A DNA stretch of 64,000 nt from Pseudomonadota bacterium (GCA_947505245.1 CANNIZ010000010.1:46424-110423), one strand, 5' to 3'; shown: positions 26,369 through 35,610, counted from the stretch's first letter. The notes: generated by a model not told the origin, from the sequence alone. Numbers and translations are program-made.

Positions 26369-26881
26369 TCAGGGGAGCTTGAACAGGTCGACGGGGAGCG
26401 GCTCCTGCGCTTCCCAACGCACCTCGATCAGCTCGACCTCGCGTTTGCCGCCGGGAGCCTCGAATTTTACGTCGTGGCCGGCGGTCTTGCCCATCAATGC
26501 GCGCGCGATCGGGGAGCGGCACGACAGGACGCCGCGCTCGAGGTTGACCTCGTCCTCCCCGTAGATGCGCCACGTCCGCTGGTCGCCCTGCTCGTCGGCG
26601 AGCACGACGGTGGCCCCGAACCGGACGGCAGGTCCCTTGCCGGCGCCGGGGTCGATCACCACGATGTTGTCGAGCCGGCCGATCAGGAAGCGCAGGCGGG
26701 AGTCGATCTCCCGGAGGCGCCGCTTTCCATAGATGTACTCGGCGTTTTCGGAGCGGTCGCCGAGCGACGCCGCGAACGTCACCTCGCGCACGATGCGAGG
26801 ACGCTCGGCCTTCTGAAGCCAGTCGATCTCGCGCGTGAGGCGTTCGAGGCCGACGGGGGTGATGTAGTTGGGTTCGCCCAC
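26369..26881 (-). CDS. greB: GreA/GreB-type transcription elongation factor
   Basis: 170-aa factor that inserts a coiled coil into the RNA polymerase secondary channel and stimulates cleavage of backtracked RNA. N-terminal coiled coil about 1-80, with tip residues in SLGDRSENAEYIYGKRRLREID: the acidic D and E that act on the catalytic Mg. The C-terminal FKBP-like domain is about 85-160, ending in a basic/hydrophobic tail. Length and the YIYGKRRLREID segment match GreB better than GreA. The start is a GTG with GGAG 7 bases upstream. It is divergent from the 72-aa gene with a 48-base gap. Confidence 0.9.
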   Translation of the reverse strand: MGEPNYITPVGLERLTREIDWLQKAERPRIVREVTFAASLGDRSENAEYIYGKRRLREIDSRLRFLIGRLDNIVVIDPGAGKGPAVRFGATVVLADEQGDQRTWRIYGEDEVNLERGVLSCRSPIARALMGKTAGHDVKFEAPGGKREVELIEVRWEAQEPLPVDLFKLP

Positions 26882-26929
26882 GGTTCCGCTCCGGTGTGGA
26901 GCCTATGCTACGATTCGATCGGAGTTGCC

Positions 26930-27148
26930 ATGGCGAACGAGCTCGTGCGCAAAGGAAAGTCGGACGCGAAGGGCCTGTCGGTCGTCTCGGGCATCGGCAT
27001 CGGGGCCACGCGACGCGAGCCCTCGCCTTCCAAGGGCGGAGGCAAGGTAGACGGCGCGCAGATCGCCGCCGAGCAGATGTCCCAGCCCGATCCGGATCCG
27101 ACGGTCAAGGTGCGCGGCAACGGACGCATCCGGGTCGACCGCTCATAG
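26930..27148 (+). CDS. Small basic hypothetical protein, 72 aa
   Basis: No family recognised. The ATG has GGAG 5 bases upstream, and TATGCT at 26904-26909 could be a -10 element. The sequence has a Gly/Ser-rich middle (VVSGIGIGAT, SKGGGKVDGAQI) and a basic C-terminus (VKVRGNGRIRVDRS). No membrane segment or signal peptide is visible. The upstream site and compact frame support a real gene, but not strongly. Confidence 0.55.
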   Translation: MANELVRKGKSDAKGLSVVSGIGIGATRREPSPSKGGGKVDGAQIAAEQMSQPDPDPTVKVRGNGRIRVDRS

Positions 27149-27177
27149 CGGTCCATACCAAGCACCGCTCCGAGCGG

Positions 27178-27837
27178 TCAAATGTGGATCGCGATCCCGA
27201 ACGACGGCTGTACCGCCAGCTGGCCCTCGACCTTGTACTTGCTGGTCTCGAGGTCCCGGCGGAGCCCCGGGTGAACCGCAACGCGAACCGCGGGAGCAAA
27301 CGAGATGATCTTCGCCGGACGGATGTCCAGCCCGGCGGCGCCGTCGATCACGATGTAGCCCTTGCGGGTTGCGACGGGCTCCGGAAGGCCCGACCAGGCG
27401 ACCTGCGCGAACGCGACCGAGATCCCGCCGCCCGTGTAGAACCACGGGTCGATCAGCCGGACCGACGAGCGCTTCTCCGCGGCGAGCGGCAGCACCTTCA
27501 TCCCCGCGGTGACGGTGTGGGTCGACACGTACCCGTCTGTGGCCTCGAGGAGGACCTCGTCGCGAAACAGCTTCGACGCGTCCGTCAGGTCGTGGCCCGT
27601 CCAGCCCCAGCCGACCTGGACGCGGTACTGGTTGGTGTCCTGAACGTCTGCCCACAGGCGCGTGGAGGGGCCGAGCCCGAGCGCCCGGGCGTTCGAGCCC
27701 AGCAGCATCTCGCCGCCGCCTTCGACGCCCACGTGCGTCATCGGCACGAATTCGTCCTTGAGGGGCACCACGACGGGAAGTCCGGGTCCCGTAGCCGAGC
27801 CCGCGAGGGCTGCCATTGACGCAAGAATCCACAACAT
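27178..27837 (-). CDS. Exported beta-rich protein, 219 aa
   Basis: A signal peptide (MLWILASMAALAGSATG) is followed by about 200 aa of alternating amphipathic strands with aromatic belts (YRVQVGWGWTGHDL, WFYTGGGISVAFAQVAW, VRVAVHPGL) and a hydrophobic C-terminal strand ending in isoleucine. This looks like a small outer-membrane barrel or a periplasmic beta protein. It has a well-formed leaderless promoter (see 27844-27872) and is divergent from the 27917 gene. Function not recognised. Confidence 0.7.
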   Translation of the reverse strand: MLWILASMAALAGSATGPGLPVVVPLKDEFVPMTHVGVEGGGEMLLGSNARALGLGPSTRLWADVQDTNQYRVQVGWGWTGHDLTDASKLFRDEVLLEATDGYVSTHTVTAGMKVLPLAAEKRSSVRLIDPWFYTGGGISVAFAQVAWSGLPEPVATRKGYIVIDGAAGLDIRPAKIISFAPAVRVAVHPGLRRDLETSKYKVEGQLAVQPSFGIAIHI

Positions 27838-27843
27838 GGCGCC

Positions 27844-27872
27844 ATCATGCGGGGGCCTGCGCGTGGTGTCAA
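27844..27872 (-). promoter_or_regulatory. Leaderless promoter: TTGACA-17-CATGAT-6-ATG
   Basis: Read on the minus strand, TTGACA (27872-27867) is followed by 17 bases, CATGAT (27849-27844), 6 bases, then the ATG at 27837. There is no ribosome binding site. The -35 is a perfect consensus, making this the clearest promoter in the window. Confidence 0.68.
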
Positions 27873-27881
27873 CCGCGCCGC

Positions 27882-27910
27882 TTGTCAGGCGGACCGACCT
27901 CGCCTACGCT
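27882..27910 (+). promoter_or_regulatory. Leaderless promoter: TTGTCA-17-TACGCT-6-ATG
   Basis: TTGTCA (27882-27887), 17 bases, TACGCT (27905-27910), 6 bases, then the ATG at 27917 with no ribosome binding site. Its -35 box lies 9 bases from the -35 box of the divergent promoter, so the two may compete or share a regulator. Confidence 0.65.
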
Positions 27911-27916
27911 GACCGC

Positions 27917-29101
27917 ATGATCGTACTTGCATTGCTCGCGTGTAGTGGCAACTCGGCCATCCTTGTCACCCTCCAGGGCCAGGTGGTCGACTTCCCGTCG
28001 TCCACGGGCGTAGAAGGTGCGACGCTCTCGTTCGAAAACGCCAACGGGATGCCGCTCGTGAGCACCACGACGTCGGACCTCGGCGACTGGAGCGCTACGT
28101 TCGTGCTTCCGTACGACACCGACGATGGCGCCCAGGTGTTCGGGTACGTCGAGCACGATGGCCACGTCTCCACGTCGGTCCACCACCAGCTCCGGTTCCG
28201 CGACGTGAAGGACGCGGAAGCTACGATTCACCCCGGTCGCATGCAGTCGGCTCGGATCCTCGAGGTGGAGCCGTACCAGCTCGCGCCGGCCTCGGAGTTC
28301 GACGGGACGGTCTCCGGCCGGGTGTTCGACGCTGTCGTCGCGAATCAGGCCGCGGGCATCGGCGGGCTCACGCTCACGGTCCGCGAGGGCATCGACGCGA
28401 CCGAGACCTCGCCCGTCGTCGCCACCTCCGTCACGGACGGCTTCCCCGCGCCCGGCGACTATCGCATCGATGGCCTCCCGGCGGGCACCTACACGGTTGA
28501 GATCGCGGGCGGAGGCATCTGGGCTGACGCGCGATTCACCGCGGTCTCGATCGGCGACGAAGATACGCCCGACCAGAACGGAGCCACCTCCGTGGCGCTC
28601 GCCGAAGACCAGTTTCGCGTTGTGTTGTCGTGGGGCGCCATCCCGCCTGACATCGACACTCACCTTTCGGGTCCCGGCCAGCTCGAGCTCGATCCTTCGC
28701 TCGTGGAAGACCGCTTCCACGTGTTCTTTGGCAACAAGGAGTACCCGGCTGGGTCGGGCCCGGCCAACGCGGTGGTGTTCCTGGACGTGGACGACACCTC
28801 GAGCTTCGGGCCAGAGACGGTGACCGTGCGCCGCGCGGATCCGGGCTACTACAAGTACGTGTTGCACGACTACACCAACGGCACGGCCGCCGCCAGCGGT
28901 GATACGTCCCAGCTGTCTGCGTCCAAGTGCAAGGTGCAGCTGTTCGCAGGCGCCGCGCAGGTCGAGACGTACTACGTCCCGACGGGTCGGGTCGGCACCG
29001 CCTGGACGGTGTTCGAGATCGACGGCGACTCGCTTCGCCCCTACATGATCTCGCGGTTCTCGGAGACGTCGGACGTCACGGACCCGCTGTTCTTCTACTG
29101 A
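27917..29101 (+). CDS. Lipoprotein with carboxypeptidase-regulatory-like and DxDxHL (DUF2135-like) domains
   Basis: 394-aa exported protein. MIVLALLACSGN is a short lipoprotein signal with the lipid Cys at residue 9. Two beta-sandwich regions follow (about 15-100 and 125-215) with the carboxypeptidase regulatory-like pattern: YRIDGLPAGTYTVEIAGGG. The C-terminal domain (about 230-390) starts FRVVLSWGAIPPDIDTHL and is similar to the C-terminus of the 32053-33066 product, including GPETVTV, a late YYKYVLHDY and a final W-x-V-x-x-I. The DxDxHL motif suggests metal binding. It overlaps the convergent 188-aa gene by 7 bases. Probably a cell-surface protein; role unknown. Confidence 0.75.
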   Translation: MIVLALLACSGNSAILVTLQGQVVDFPSSTGVEGATLSFENANGMPLVSTTTSDLGDWSATFVLPYDTDDGAQVFGYVEHDGHVSTSVHHQLRFRDVKDAEATIHPGRMQSARILEVEPYQLAPASEFDGTVSGRVFDAVVANQAAGIGGLTLTVREGIDATETSPVVATSVTDGFPAPGDYRIDGLPAGTYTVEIAGGGIWADARFTAVSIGDEDTPDQNGATSVALAEDQFRVVLSWGAIPPDIDTHLSGPGQLELDPSLVEDRFHVFFGNKEYPAGSGPANAVVFLDVDDTSSFGPETVTVRRADPGYYKYVLHDYTNGTAAASGDTSQLSASKCKVQLFAGAAQVETYYVPTGRVGTAWTVFEIDGDSLRPYMISRFSETSDVTDPLFFY

Positions 29102-29661
29102 CGAACGGGCCCAGGCACGGCGAGCGGGATGGTGTCGAGGTCGACCGACAGGCGGGTTGCGGTGCGCCAGCGGACGACGTGGTGGATGAGGCCCGTCGCG
29201 CCGACCCCGACGAGGGCGAGCGAAGGCTCGGCGGAGCCGTTGGCCGCCAGTGCGATCGCTGACGCACCGAGCACGCTCGCGTAGGCGCCGGCCGCGAACG
29301 CGTGCCCCCGCGCGTCGCGTTCGACGTCCAGGCGTAGATCGCGCGCCATCGCGGGCCAGGCCTCCGGGTGACCTTCTGCGCTCGCGAGATCGGCCATGAA
29401 CGCTGCGTGCCGCCGATCGGCAAACCCAAGCTGCAACCACGCCTCGGTCGCGTGGGCGAGGCCAGCGCCGAGCAGCAGCGCCCCGGAGCCGCGCTCGACG
29501 TCGTCGTCTGCTCCAAGACCGACCACGAGTCCCCCCGCGGCCTCCGCGCCGGCAGTTGCGAACAGGACCGTCGAGTTGCGGCGCGCGGTGTGCAGGCGCA
29601 CCTCTTCGATGGCGACCATCGGGTCGCGGATCCGGGCCGCGAGCTCGACGTCGTCCGCCAT
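29095..29661 (-). CDS. Hypothetical Ala-rich protein, 188 aa
   Basis: No family recognised. Three or four weakly hydrophobic, Ala/Gly-rich helices (STVLFATAGAEAAGGLVVGLG, GALLLGAGLAHATEAWLQLG, FAAGAYASVLGASAIALAANG, SLALVGVGATGLIHHVV) suggest a small membrane protein or helical bundle. The start codon overlaps the stop of the FG-GAP protein gene, indicating translational coupling, and its end overlaps the convergent neighbour. Confidence 0.65.
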   Translation of the reverse strand: MADDVELAARIRDPMVAIEEVRLHTARRNSTVLFATAGAEAAGGLVVGLGADDDVERGSGALLLGAGLAHATEAWLQLGFADRRHAAFMADLASAEGHPEAWPAMARDLRLDVERDARGHAFAAGAYASVLGASAIALAANGSAEPSLALVGVGATGLIHHVVRWRTATRLSVDLDTIPLAVPGPVRQ

Positions 29662-30917
29662 CAGAACCGGCCGTCCTGGATGTTCCAGGTGATGCGCTGC
29701 TTCTTTGGGATCGGTGCCACCTCCGTCCGATCAAACGCGGTCCCGCTCCACTGGTAACGGCGCACCGCGCCCTGATCGTCGGCGGCGACGTACAGCTCGG
29801 ACGTGCCGTTCGCGTCGAGGTCAGCGACCCAGCTCGCGTGCTCGAAGCCGGTCGAGTCGGCGTCGATCAGCGACGACGCGAAGGTTCCGTCGCCCTGGGG
29901 TTTGAGCAGGTACAGTCCGGTCTTCCACGCAGCGGCGATGAGCTCCTTCTTGCCGTCGCCGTCAACGTCGGCGGGCAGCAGGAACCTGCACTGGCGGTCT
30001 TGCAGCGTCGCCACCACCGTCTGCGTCCACGTCCCGTCGGCCGCGGGCGCCAATCGCACGATGCGGACGGGGTCCTTGATCACGGTCGCGCCGTCAGCGC
30101 CTTTCTCCGTGTGGGCCTCGCGCACCGCGTAGAGCTCGCTTTTCCCGTCACCATCGACGTCGGCAACCAGGATCTCTTTCGCGTGGGACTCATCCCACGA
30201 CGCGATCATTGTTCGCTCAAACGCCTTGGTGTCGGCGTTCCAGGTGTACCGGGCCACGCCGCCGGGCTGGGACTCGCCGCTGGCGCGGTTCCGTCCGCTC
30301 GGGGTCGCGTAGAACTCGGTCTTGCCGTCTCCATCGACGTCTCCGAGCTCGATCTCGTGGACGAATGTGTCGGGCGTCTGGTCCAATTCGGTGAACGTCC
30401 AGGTCGCGTCGGCTCCCTCGCGACCGACGGCGACGACGCCCTGATCGTGGGTGGCGAGCACGATGTCTTCCTTCCCATCCCCGTCAACGTCGCCGAGCTC
30501 GACGTCGCGCAGGCGATCGAACTTTCCTCCCCACGACTTCTCCCACAACACCGTGGGCTGGAACTTGCCGGCGGCGTCGGCCTTCCAGTGGACGAGGCGC
30601 GCGTCCTCTCCTGCGATCGTGAGGATGCCGTCCCGCCAGGGTACGGCCTTGTGAAACACGTTGCTCTTCGGGTCCTCCAGCACCCGCTCGTACCAGGTGG
30701 TGCCGTCGGTCGAGAGCAACACGAGGTGGGCGGGCCCGGGTACCGCGCGGCCGCCCTGCATCACGAATTGGGCCTGGCTCACGAGCAACGTGGGCCACTG
30801 CCCGGGCGGCGGCGGCGGCAGCTCCACGGTGGGCTCCGTCGGGGCGAGCGTGATCACGGGGGCCGGAGCCGGCGTCGTCGTTTCTCCGGTGCACGCAAAC
30901 ATCCACGCGATCAACAA
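29661..30917 (-). CDS. FG-GAP/VCBS repeat lipoprotein
   Basis: About 418 aa. A TTG start at 30917 is preferred because GGAGG lies 5 bases upstream and it yields a compact lipoprotein signal (LLIAWMFACTGE); an in-frame GTG at 30929 sits on the Shine-Dalgarno itself. After a Thr/Pro-rich tether come five FG-GAP repeats, each with the calcium-binding loop D-x-D-G-D-G-K: GDVDGDGKEDI, GDVDGDGKTEF, ADVDGDGKSEL, ADVDGDGKKEL and the weaker ADLDANGTSEL. These should fold as an integrin-like beta-propeller at the cell surface. It is coupled to the 188-aa gene downstream. Ligand unknown. Confidence 0.85.
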   Translation of the reverse strand: MLIAWMFACTGETTTPAPAPVITLAPTEPTVELPPPPPGQWPTLLVSQAQFVMQGGRAVPGPAHLVLLSTDGTTWYERVLEDPKSNVFHKAVPWRDGILTIAGEDARLVHWKADAAGKFQPTVLWEKSWGGKFDRLRDVELGDVDGDGKEDIVLATHDQGVVAVGREGADATWTFTELDQTPDTFVHEIELGDVDGDGKTEFYATPSGRNRASGESQPGGVARYTWNADTKAFERTMIASWDESHAKEILVADVDGDGKSELYAVREAHTEKGADGATVIKDPVRIVRLAPAADGTWTQTVVATLQDRQCRFLLPADVDGDGKKELIAAAWKTGLYLLKPQGDGTFASSLIDADSTGFEHASWVADLDANGTSELYVAADDQGAVRRYQWSGTAFDRTEVAPIPKKQRITWNIQDGRF

Positions 30918-31042
30918 GGGTACCTCCACAACGTCTCGTGTCTCGCAGGGCGGGCGCCGTCAAGGAACCGAGGCGCCTGTCCCGTAGTCACAAAACCCGC
31001 ACATCGTCTCCGATCACGGGTACGATGAACGTGGAGGGGTCG

Positions 31043-32056
31043 ATGCGCTTGGCCCCATGGCTGCTCGCACTCGTACCGGTTTCAGTCCTCGCTGTTGGCA
31101 GCGGGTTCGAGACCGCCGCAGAAGCGGCCGATCCTCCCCCCGACGCGGAACGGGTAGACGCGGCGAGCGCGCTGTTGTCGCGCTATCCGGCCGGTCTCGT
31201 CCCGGTCGAGTCCGGGGTGATCGGGGCCATCGATGTGCTCTCGCGCGTCGGAGGGCGGACCGAGATCCCGGTGCTGCGGAGCCTCGTCGAGAGCGAGCGC
31301 GACGAGATCGCCCACGCAGCCACCTCCGCGATCCTCGCGATTCGCCATCGCCAGCGGGACGAGCAGCGCGACACCTTCGCCGTGAACCTGCCCGATTGGC
31401 CGGACCTCGCGCGCGAGGCCGACGGCTACCGGTCCGCGGGGCTTGGTCGGGAAGAAGCCGTGTGCGCGGCCTACGCGGACTTCGTGCTCGGACCTCCATC
31501 GTCGCCGACGCTCGCGGTCGGGCGTGGGCGCGCCATCGATCGGCTCGCGGCGGGCTCGCCGCGCGAAGCGCTCGCGATCTCCGAGGGGGGCGAGGCCGGC
31601 GCCCTGTTGTCGGCCACCGCGAGGGAAGACCTCGGTGACGTTCCTGGTGCGGTGCGGCTCTGGGGCACGTTGGCGGCGGCTGGGGTGCCAGAGGCCCGTG
31701 AGGCGCTCGACCGCTACGGCGTGGACGTCGAACGTCTGCTGCTCGGGATGCTCGTCGGGCCGCGGGTGGATGGCGTGCGCGATGCGAAGCGCACCGACGC
31801 TCAGGTGCTCGAGGTGTTGGTGCGCAACGGGGGAAACCTGACGGTGTCGGTGCTCGCCGAGCGAACGCGGCATACGACGCCGTCGGAGGGCGCTGCGGCC
31901 GCGGACGCGCTGGCGCGCATGTTGGACCCGGCCGTGCGCCAGGAGCCGCTCCCCGTGGGTGTAGAGGGCGAAGCGAGGCGGGCGCTTCACCAGGCGAGCG
32001 CGCTGGGGGCGGGGCCCGTCGCGGTGATCGCGACGGAGGCGCTCTCAGACCCCTAG
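31043..32056 (+). CDS. Exported HEAT-like helical repeat protein, 337 aa
   Basis: The ATG at 31043 is chosen over the in-frame ATG at 31025 because GGAGGGG lies directly upstream and the product starts with a signal peptide (MRLAPWLLALVPVSVLAVGSG). TACGAT at 31021-31026 may be a -10 element. The mature protein is helical, with HEAT-like pairs such as GAIDVLSRVGGRTEIPVLRS and EIAHAATSAILAIR. This pattern is used for protein-protein contact. Its end overlaps the convergent lipoprotein gene by 4 bases. Role unknown. Confidence 0.7.
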   Translation: MRLAPWLLALVPVSVLAVGSGFETAAEAADPPPDAERVDAASALLSRYPAGLVPVESGVIGAIDVLSRVGGRTEIPVLRSLVESERDEIAHAATSAILAIRHRQRDEQRDTFAVNLPDWPDLAREADGYRSAGLGREEAVCAAYADFVLGPPSSPTLAVGRGRAIDRLAAGSPREALAISEGGEAGALLSATAREDLGDVPGAVRLWGTLAAAGVPEAREALDRYGVDVERLLLGMLVGPRVDGVRDAKRTDAQVLEVLVRNGGNLTVSVLAERTRHTTPSEGAAAADALARMLDPAVRQEPLPVGVEGEARRALHQASALGAGPVAVIATEALSDP

Positions 32057-33066
32057 AAACACGAAGACAGGGCGGTCGTGGAGATCGTGTCGTGCTCGGT
32101 GATGGCCGCGCCCGGCCAGCCGATGTCCGTCACGTACCAGACCTGGCTCGATTCGGTGAGCGTGTGGGTGAAGCTGTCGATCTCGACGCCGTCGTAGAAC
32201 ACCTTCACGGTGGCGGTGGAGTCGGGACAGTCGACGAGGGTGGTGTCCACGTCGTGGCGGCATTCGTTGTTGCCGTCGAGCCCGTAGTAAACGACCTTGA
32301 CCGCGTAGGTGCCCGCCGCGGGCGTCTGGATCGTGGTCGTCTCCGGGCCGTAGCCTGAGATCGAGTCCCAATCGAGCGAGGGGTTGTCCGTCGCGTTGCT
32401 CGGCACGCCCCAGTCGGCGTCCTGGTGGCAGTAGGACACGTCGTTTGCGTTGTCGTACAGCGCGCCGTTGTTTCGCAATACGTGAAGATCGAGGTCGGTC
32501 GCTTGGTTCCACGTCAGCTGCACGTAGAAGTCGCGCGACGGCTTCGCGATGATCACGATGTGATCAGGCGTGCTGTCCCACACGCCGGCGTGGTTCTTCA
32601 CCGTCAGCGCAAAGTCGTAGGTCCCCGCGACGTCAAAGAAGAACGTCGGCTGCTTGTTCGTGTTCTGCAGCATCAGCGAGTGGCTGTCGGGAGGCTTGGA
32701 CGCGACCGTCCACTTGTACTCGTCGATCGTCAACCCGGCGGGGTCGTAGGACGCCGTGCCGTTGAGGATGTCCTGGCGTTCCGCGCCGAGGCAGAAGATC
32801 GCGTTGGTGGTGGTGCAGATCGGCGGGCTGACTTCGCGATCCGCGCCAGCGACGGCGACGGGCTCGCCCGCGACAGGGGGCACGCCCGTGTCCTGGGGGT
32901 CGCTGGTGTCGACGGGGTCGCTGGTGTCGACGGGATCCGACGTGTCCGGCGGGATGTCCGTCTGCGTGTCGGTGTCGGGGAGGTCGTTCGGGCGATGTTG
33001 GTCTTCCAACCCGAATTCGCTGCAGCCGAACAGGGCCAGCGGTGCCAGCACGTAGGCGAGACGCAT
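32053..33066 (-). CDS. Lipoprotein with acidic repeat tether, PKD-like and DxDxHL domains
   Basis: 337 aa. MRLAYVLAPLALFGCSE is a lipoprotein signal (Cys15). It is followed by a tether with tandem DPVDTS repeats (about 35-60), encoded by 18-base direct repeats near 32900-32945. A PKD-like beta-sandwich (about 70-165) contains ILNGTASYDPAGLTIDEYKW and GTYDFALTVKN. The C-terminal domain starts FYVQLTWNQATDLDLHVL and resembles the end of the 27917-29101 product. Surface-exposed location is inferred; function unknown. It lies 77 bases downstream of phoU on the same strand. Confidence 0.75.
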   Translation of the reverse strand: MRLAYVLAPLALFGCSEFGLEDQHRPNDLPDTDTQTDIPPDTSDPVDTSDPVDTSDPQDTGVPPVAGEPVAVAGADREVSPPICTTTNAIFCLGAERQDILNGTASYDPAGLTIDEYKWTVASKPPDSHSLMLQNTNKQPTFFFDVAGTYDFALTVKNHAGVWDSTPDHIVIIAKPSRDFYVQLTWNQATDLDLHVLRNNGALYDNANDVSYCHQDADWGVPSNATDNPSLDWDSISGYGPETTTIQTPAAGTYAVKVVYYGLDGNNECRHDVDTTLVDCPDSTATVKVFYDGVEIDSFTHTLTESSQVWYVTDIGWPGAAITEHDTISTTALSSCF

Positions 33067-33143
33067 GCGACCTCCAGGCCGGGCATCTAACCGTTCCGGG
33101 ATGCAGTGGCGCGCGAAGTCAGCGAGCCGAAGGCGAGCGCGAG

Positions 33144-33821
33144 CTAGTCCGGAGCGTGCCGGATGACCTTGCCTTCGATCAGGAACACGACCATCTCTGC
33201 GATGTTCACGGCATGATCGGCCACGCGCTCGAGGTACCGGGCGATGCTCGTGTAGGCGATGGCCCGCTCGAGCTGGTCTCCGTGGTCTTTGGCGACGAGG
33301 ATCATCTGCTGGAACACCGCGCGATTCAGGTCATCGATGCGGCTGTCTTCGGTGCGGATCGTGCGGGCTGCGGCTCCGTCGCGGTTCTGGAGCGCACCCA
33401 TGGCGCGGCGCGTGATGTCCAGCGCGCCCTGCGTGAGCGCCAAGACCTCCGGCGTAGGCTCGAGACCGGGCCCGCCGGCGTTGATCTCGAGGTAGCGCTT
33501 GGCGACGTTGACGGCGAGATCGCCGATGCGCTCCATGTCCACCACCGCCTTCAGAGCGCAGGTGACGAGCCGGAGGTCTTCCCCGACCGGGGCGCGTCGT
33601 GCCATGAGCTTGATGCACAGCAGATCCGTCTCGTTTTCCATCCGGTTCAGATCGCGATCGTTCTTTACGACCTGACGCGCGAGGTCCGGATCGCGATCCA
33701 CCAGCGCGCGCACGGCGTCGCCGATCTGCGACTCCGCGTGCAGGCCCATGGTGACGAGCGCGGACGTGAGCGCCTGTACTTCGGATTCGTACTGCTGATC
33801 AATGTGCGGGAGACGTTGCAT
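33144..33821 (-). CDS. phoU: PhoU phosphate-signalling regulator
   Basis: 225-aa helical protein that links the Pst transporter to the PhoR/PhoB system and limits phosphate uptake. It has two tandem three-helix PhoU domains, with the metal-binding acidic motifs ENETDLLCIKLMARR and the second-repeat ERIGDLAVNVAKR and ERVADHAVNIAEMVVFL, all typical of the family. Last gene of the pst operon, 12 bases after pstC. Confidence 0.95.
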   Translation of the reverse strand: MQRLPHIDQQYESEVQALTSALVTMGLHAESQIGDAVRALVDRDPDLARQVVKNDRDLNRMENETDLLCIKLMARRAPVGEDLRLVTCALKAVVDMERIGDLAVNVAKRYLEINAGGPGLEPTPEVLALTQGALDITRRAMGALQNRDGAAARTIRTEDSRIDDLNRAVFQQMILVAKDHGDQLERAIAYTSIARYLERVADHAVNIAEMVVFLIEGKVIRHAPD

Positions 33822-33833
33822 TCAACTGCCATT

Positions 33834-34748
33834 CTAACGGGTGCGGCGGCCGCGGAGCGCAAAATCCGCGACGAAGTTTACGGCCATGGTGATCAGGAAC
33901 AACAGCACCCCAAGCGCAAACAGGGCCTGGTAATGGGCATCTCCGCGGACCGTCTCGCCAAGTTCGGCGGCGATCGTGGCGGTGATGGTGCGGACGGGAT
34001 CAAACGGACCCTTCGGGATGTTGATGGAGTGGCCGGTGGCCATGAGCACAGCCATGGTTTCGCCTACGCAGCGCCCGACACCGAGCAGAACCGCGACGAG
34101 GAGCCCGCGGCGGGCGGCGGGGAGCAGCACGCGCCACACCATCTCCCAGCGGGTGGCGCCCATCGCGATCGCGGCCTGGCGGTACGTCTCGGGGACGGCG
34201 CGGAGGGCGTCTTCGCCGAGCGACACGAGGAGAGGCAGCGTCATGAGCGCGAGCAGGATCGCGCCGTTCAGGCCGTTCAGACCGATGCGTGCGCCCATCG
34301 CCTGGAGGCCGGGGTTGATGATCATGACGCCGACGAACCCCCACACCACCGACGGGATGGCGGCGAGCAATTCGACGATGACCTTGAGGCCTTCGCGTAG
34401 ACGGGGCGGTGCAAATTCGGAGAGGAACACGGCCGCGCCGAGGCCCACGGGCACGGAGAACACGAGCGACAAGCCGACGCACCAGAACGTGCCCGCGAGC
34501 AGCGCGACGATCCCGAACACCGGCGGATCCTGGGTGGGGCTCCAGTCGGTGGACGTGAGCATCTCCACGAGGTGCGTGACCAGGAAACCGAGTCCTTCGC
34601 GTCCGATGAACACGAAGATCGCGACGATGAACGCGATCGCCGACAGCCCGCAAAGGTAGATCAGGGCCTCGATCGCTTTCTCGGTGTACCGCGACGCGGC
34701 CGAGGCGACGCGACGCTGTTTGCGGCGAGGGGTGGGGACGGCGCTCAT
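33834..34748 (-). CDS. pstC: Phosphate ABC transporter permease PstC
   Basis: 304-aa inner-membrane permease with about six helices. The PstC-type periplasmic loop LTSTDWSPTQDPPVFGIVALLAGT distinguishes it from PstA. The EAA loop, which contacts the ATPases, is RQAAIAMGATRWEMVWRVLLPAARRG. The ATG overlaps the pstS stop by 4 bases. Pairs with PstA (37142-38068) to form the phosphate channel. Confidence 0.93.
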   Translation of the reverse strand: MSAVPTPRRKQRRVASAASRYTEKAIEALIYLCGLSAIAFIVAIFVFIGREGLGFLVTHLVEMLTSTDWSPTQDPPVFGIVALLAGTFWCVGLSLVFSVPVGLGAAVFLSEFAPPRLREGLKVIVELLAAIPSVVWGFVGVMIINPGLQAMGARIGLNGLNGAILLALMTLPLLVSLGEDALRAVPETYRQAAIAMGATRWEMVWRVLLPAARRGLLVAVLLGVGRCVGETMAVLMATGHSINIPKGPFDPVRTITATIAAELGETVRGDAHYQALFALGVLLFLITMAVNFVADFALRGRRTR

Positions 34749-35610
34749 TTCGCTTCCTGGCCGATGGGTACGAAGCCGGTGTCGAGGACGAGCTTCTGGC
34801 CTTGCTCCGAGAGGATGAAGGCTACGAATTCGCCCGTCGGACCCGTCGGTTCACCGTCGGTGTAGATGTAGAGCGGCCGCGAGAACGGGTAGTTCCCGAG
34901 GGCGACCTCGCTGACGGTCGGCTGGTGGCACGGTTCGTCGGCCTTCGCGAGGCACGCGTACCGTACGCCGTGCCCGGCGCCGTAGCCCATGCCGCCGTAG
35001 CCGATGGCACACGCAGACGTGGTGATCACGTCCACAACCTGCTGCGTCCCGCTCTGGTCCATGGTGTTCGTGAACTTGCCGTCCTTGCCGAGGATCTCCT
35101 TCTTGAAGTACTCGTAGGTTCCGGAGTTGTTCTGCCGGTTGAGCTTGACGATCTGGTCGTCGCCGCCGCCGCAGTCGAGCGTCACGCCGAGGTCGCTCCA
35201 GTGGTCGCACGTGCCGTCGGTGCTGTAGATGCACTTGAGCTGCTCGAACGTGATGTGCTCGATCGGATTGTTCACGCTCACGTAGATCGCGAGCCCGTCG
35301 TGCGCAACGACGGTCTCGTGCGGCGTCACGCCGTGCTCCTCGGCCGCGCGGATCTCTTTCTCCTTGATCTCGCGGCTCGCGTTTGCCATGTTCGTCGTGC
35401 CGTCGATCAGGGCCTTCAGGCCGGTGCCGGAGCCGCCGCCGTTTACGGCGACGACCAGGTTCGGATCGACCTTGATGAATTCCTCGCTCATGCGGGCCAT
35501 CAGGTTGACCATCGTGTCCGAGCCCTTGTCCTGCAAGATGACGCGGCCAGGATGGGGCGTACATCCGGTCAACAAGAGCAGCAGGGCAAACGGCGGGGTG
35601 CGCGTTTTCA

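Noticed and set aside
33067..33143. Hairpin terminator between phoU and the lipoprotein gene
   Set aside because: The GCGAGC elements there are direct, not inverted, repeats and no T-run follows.
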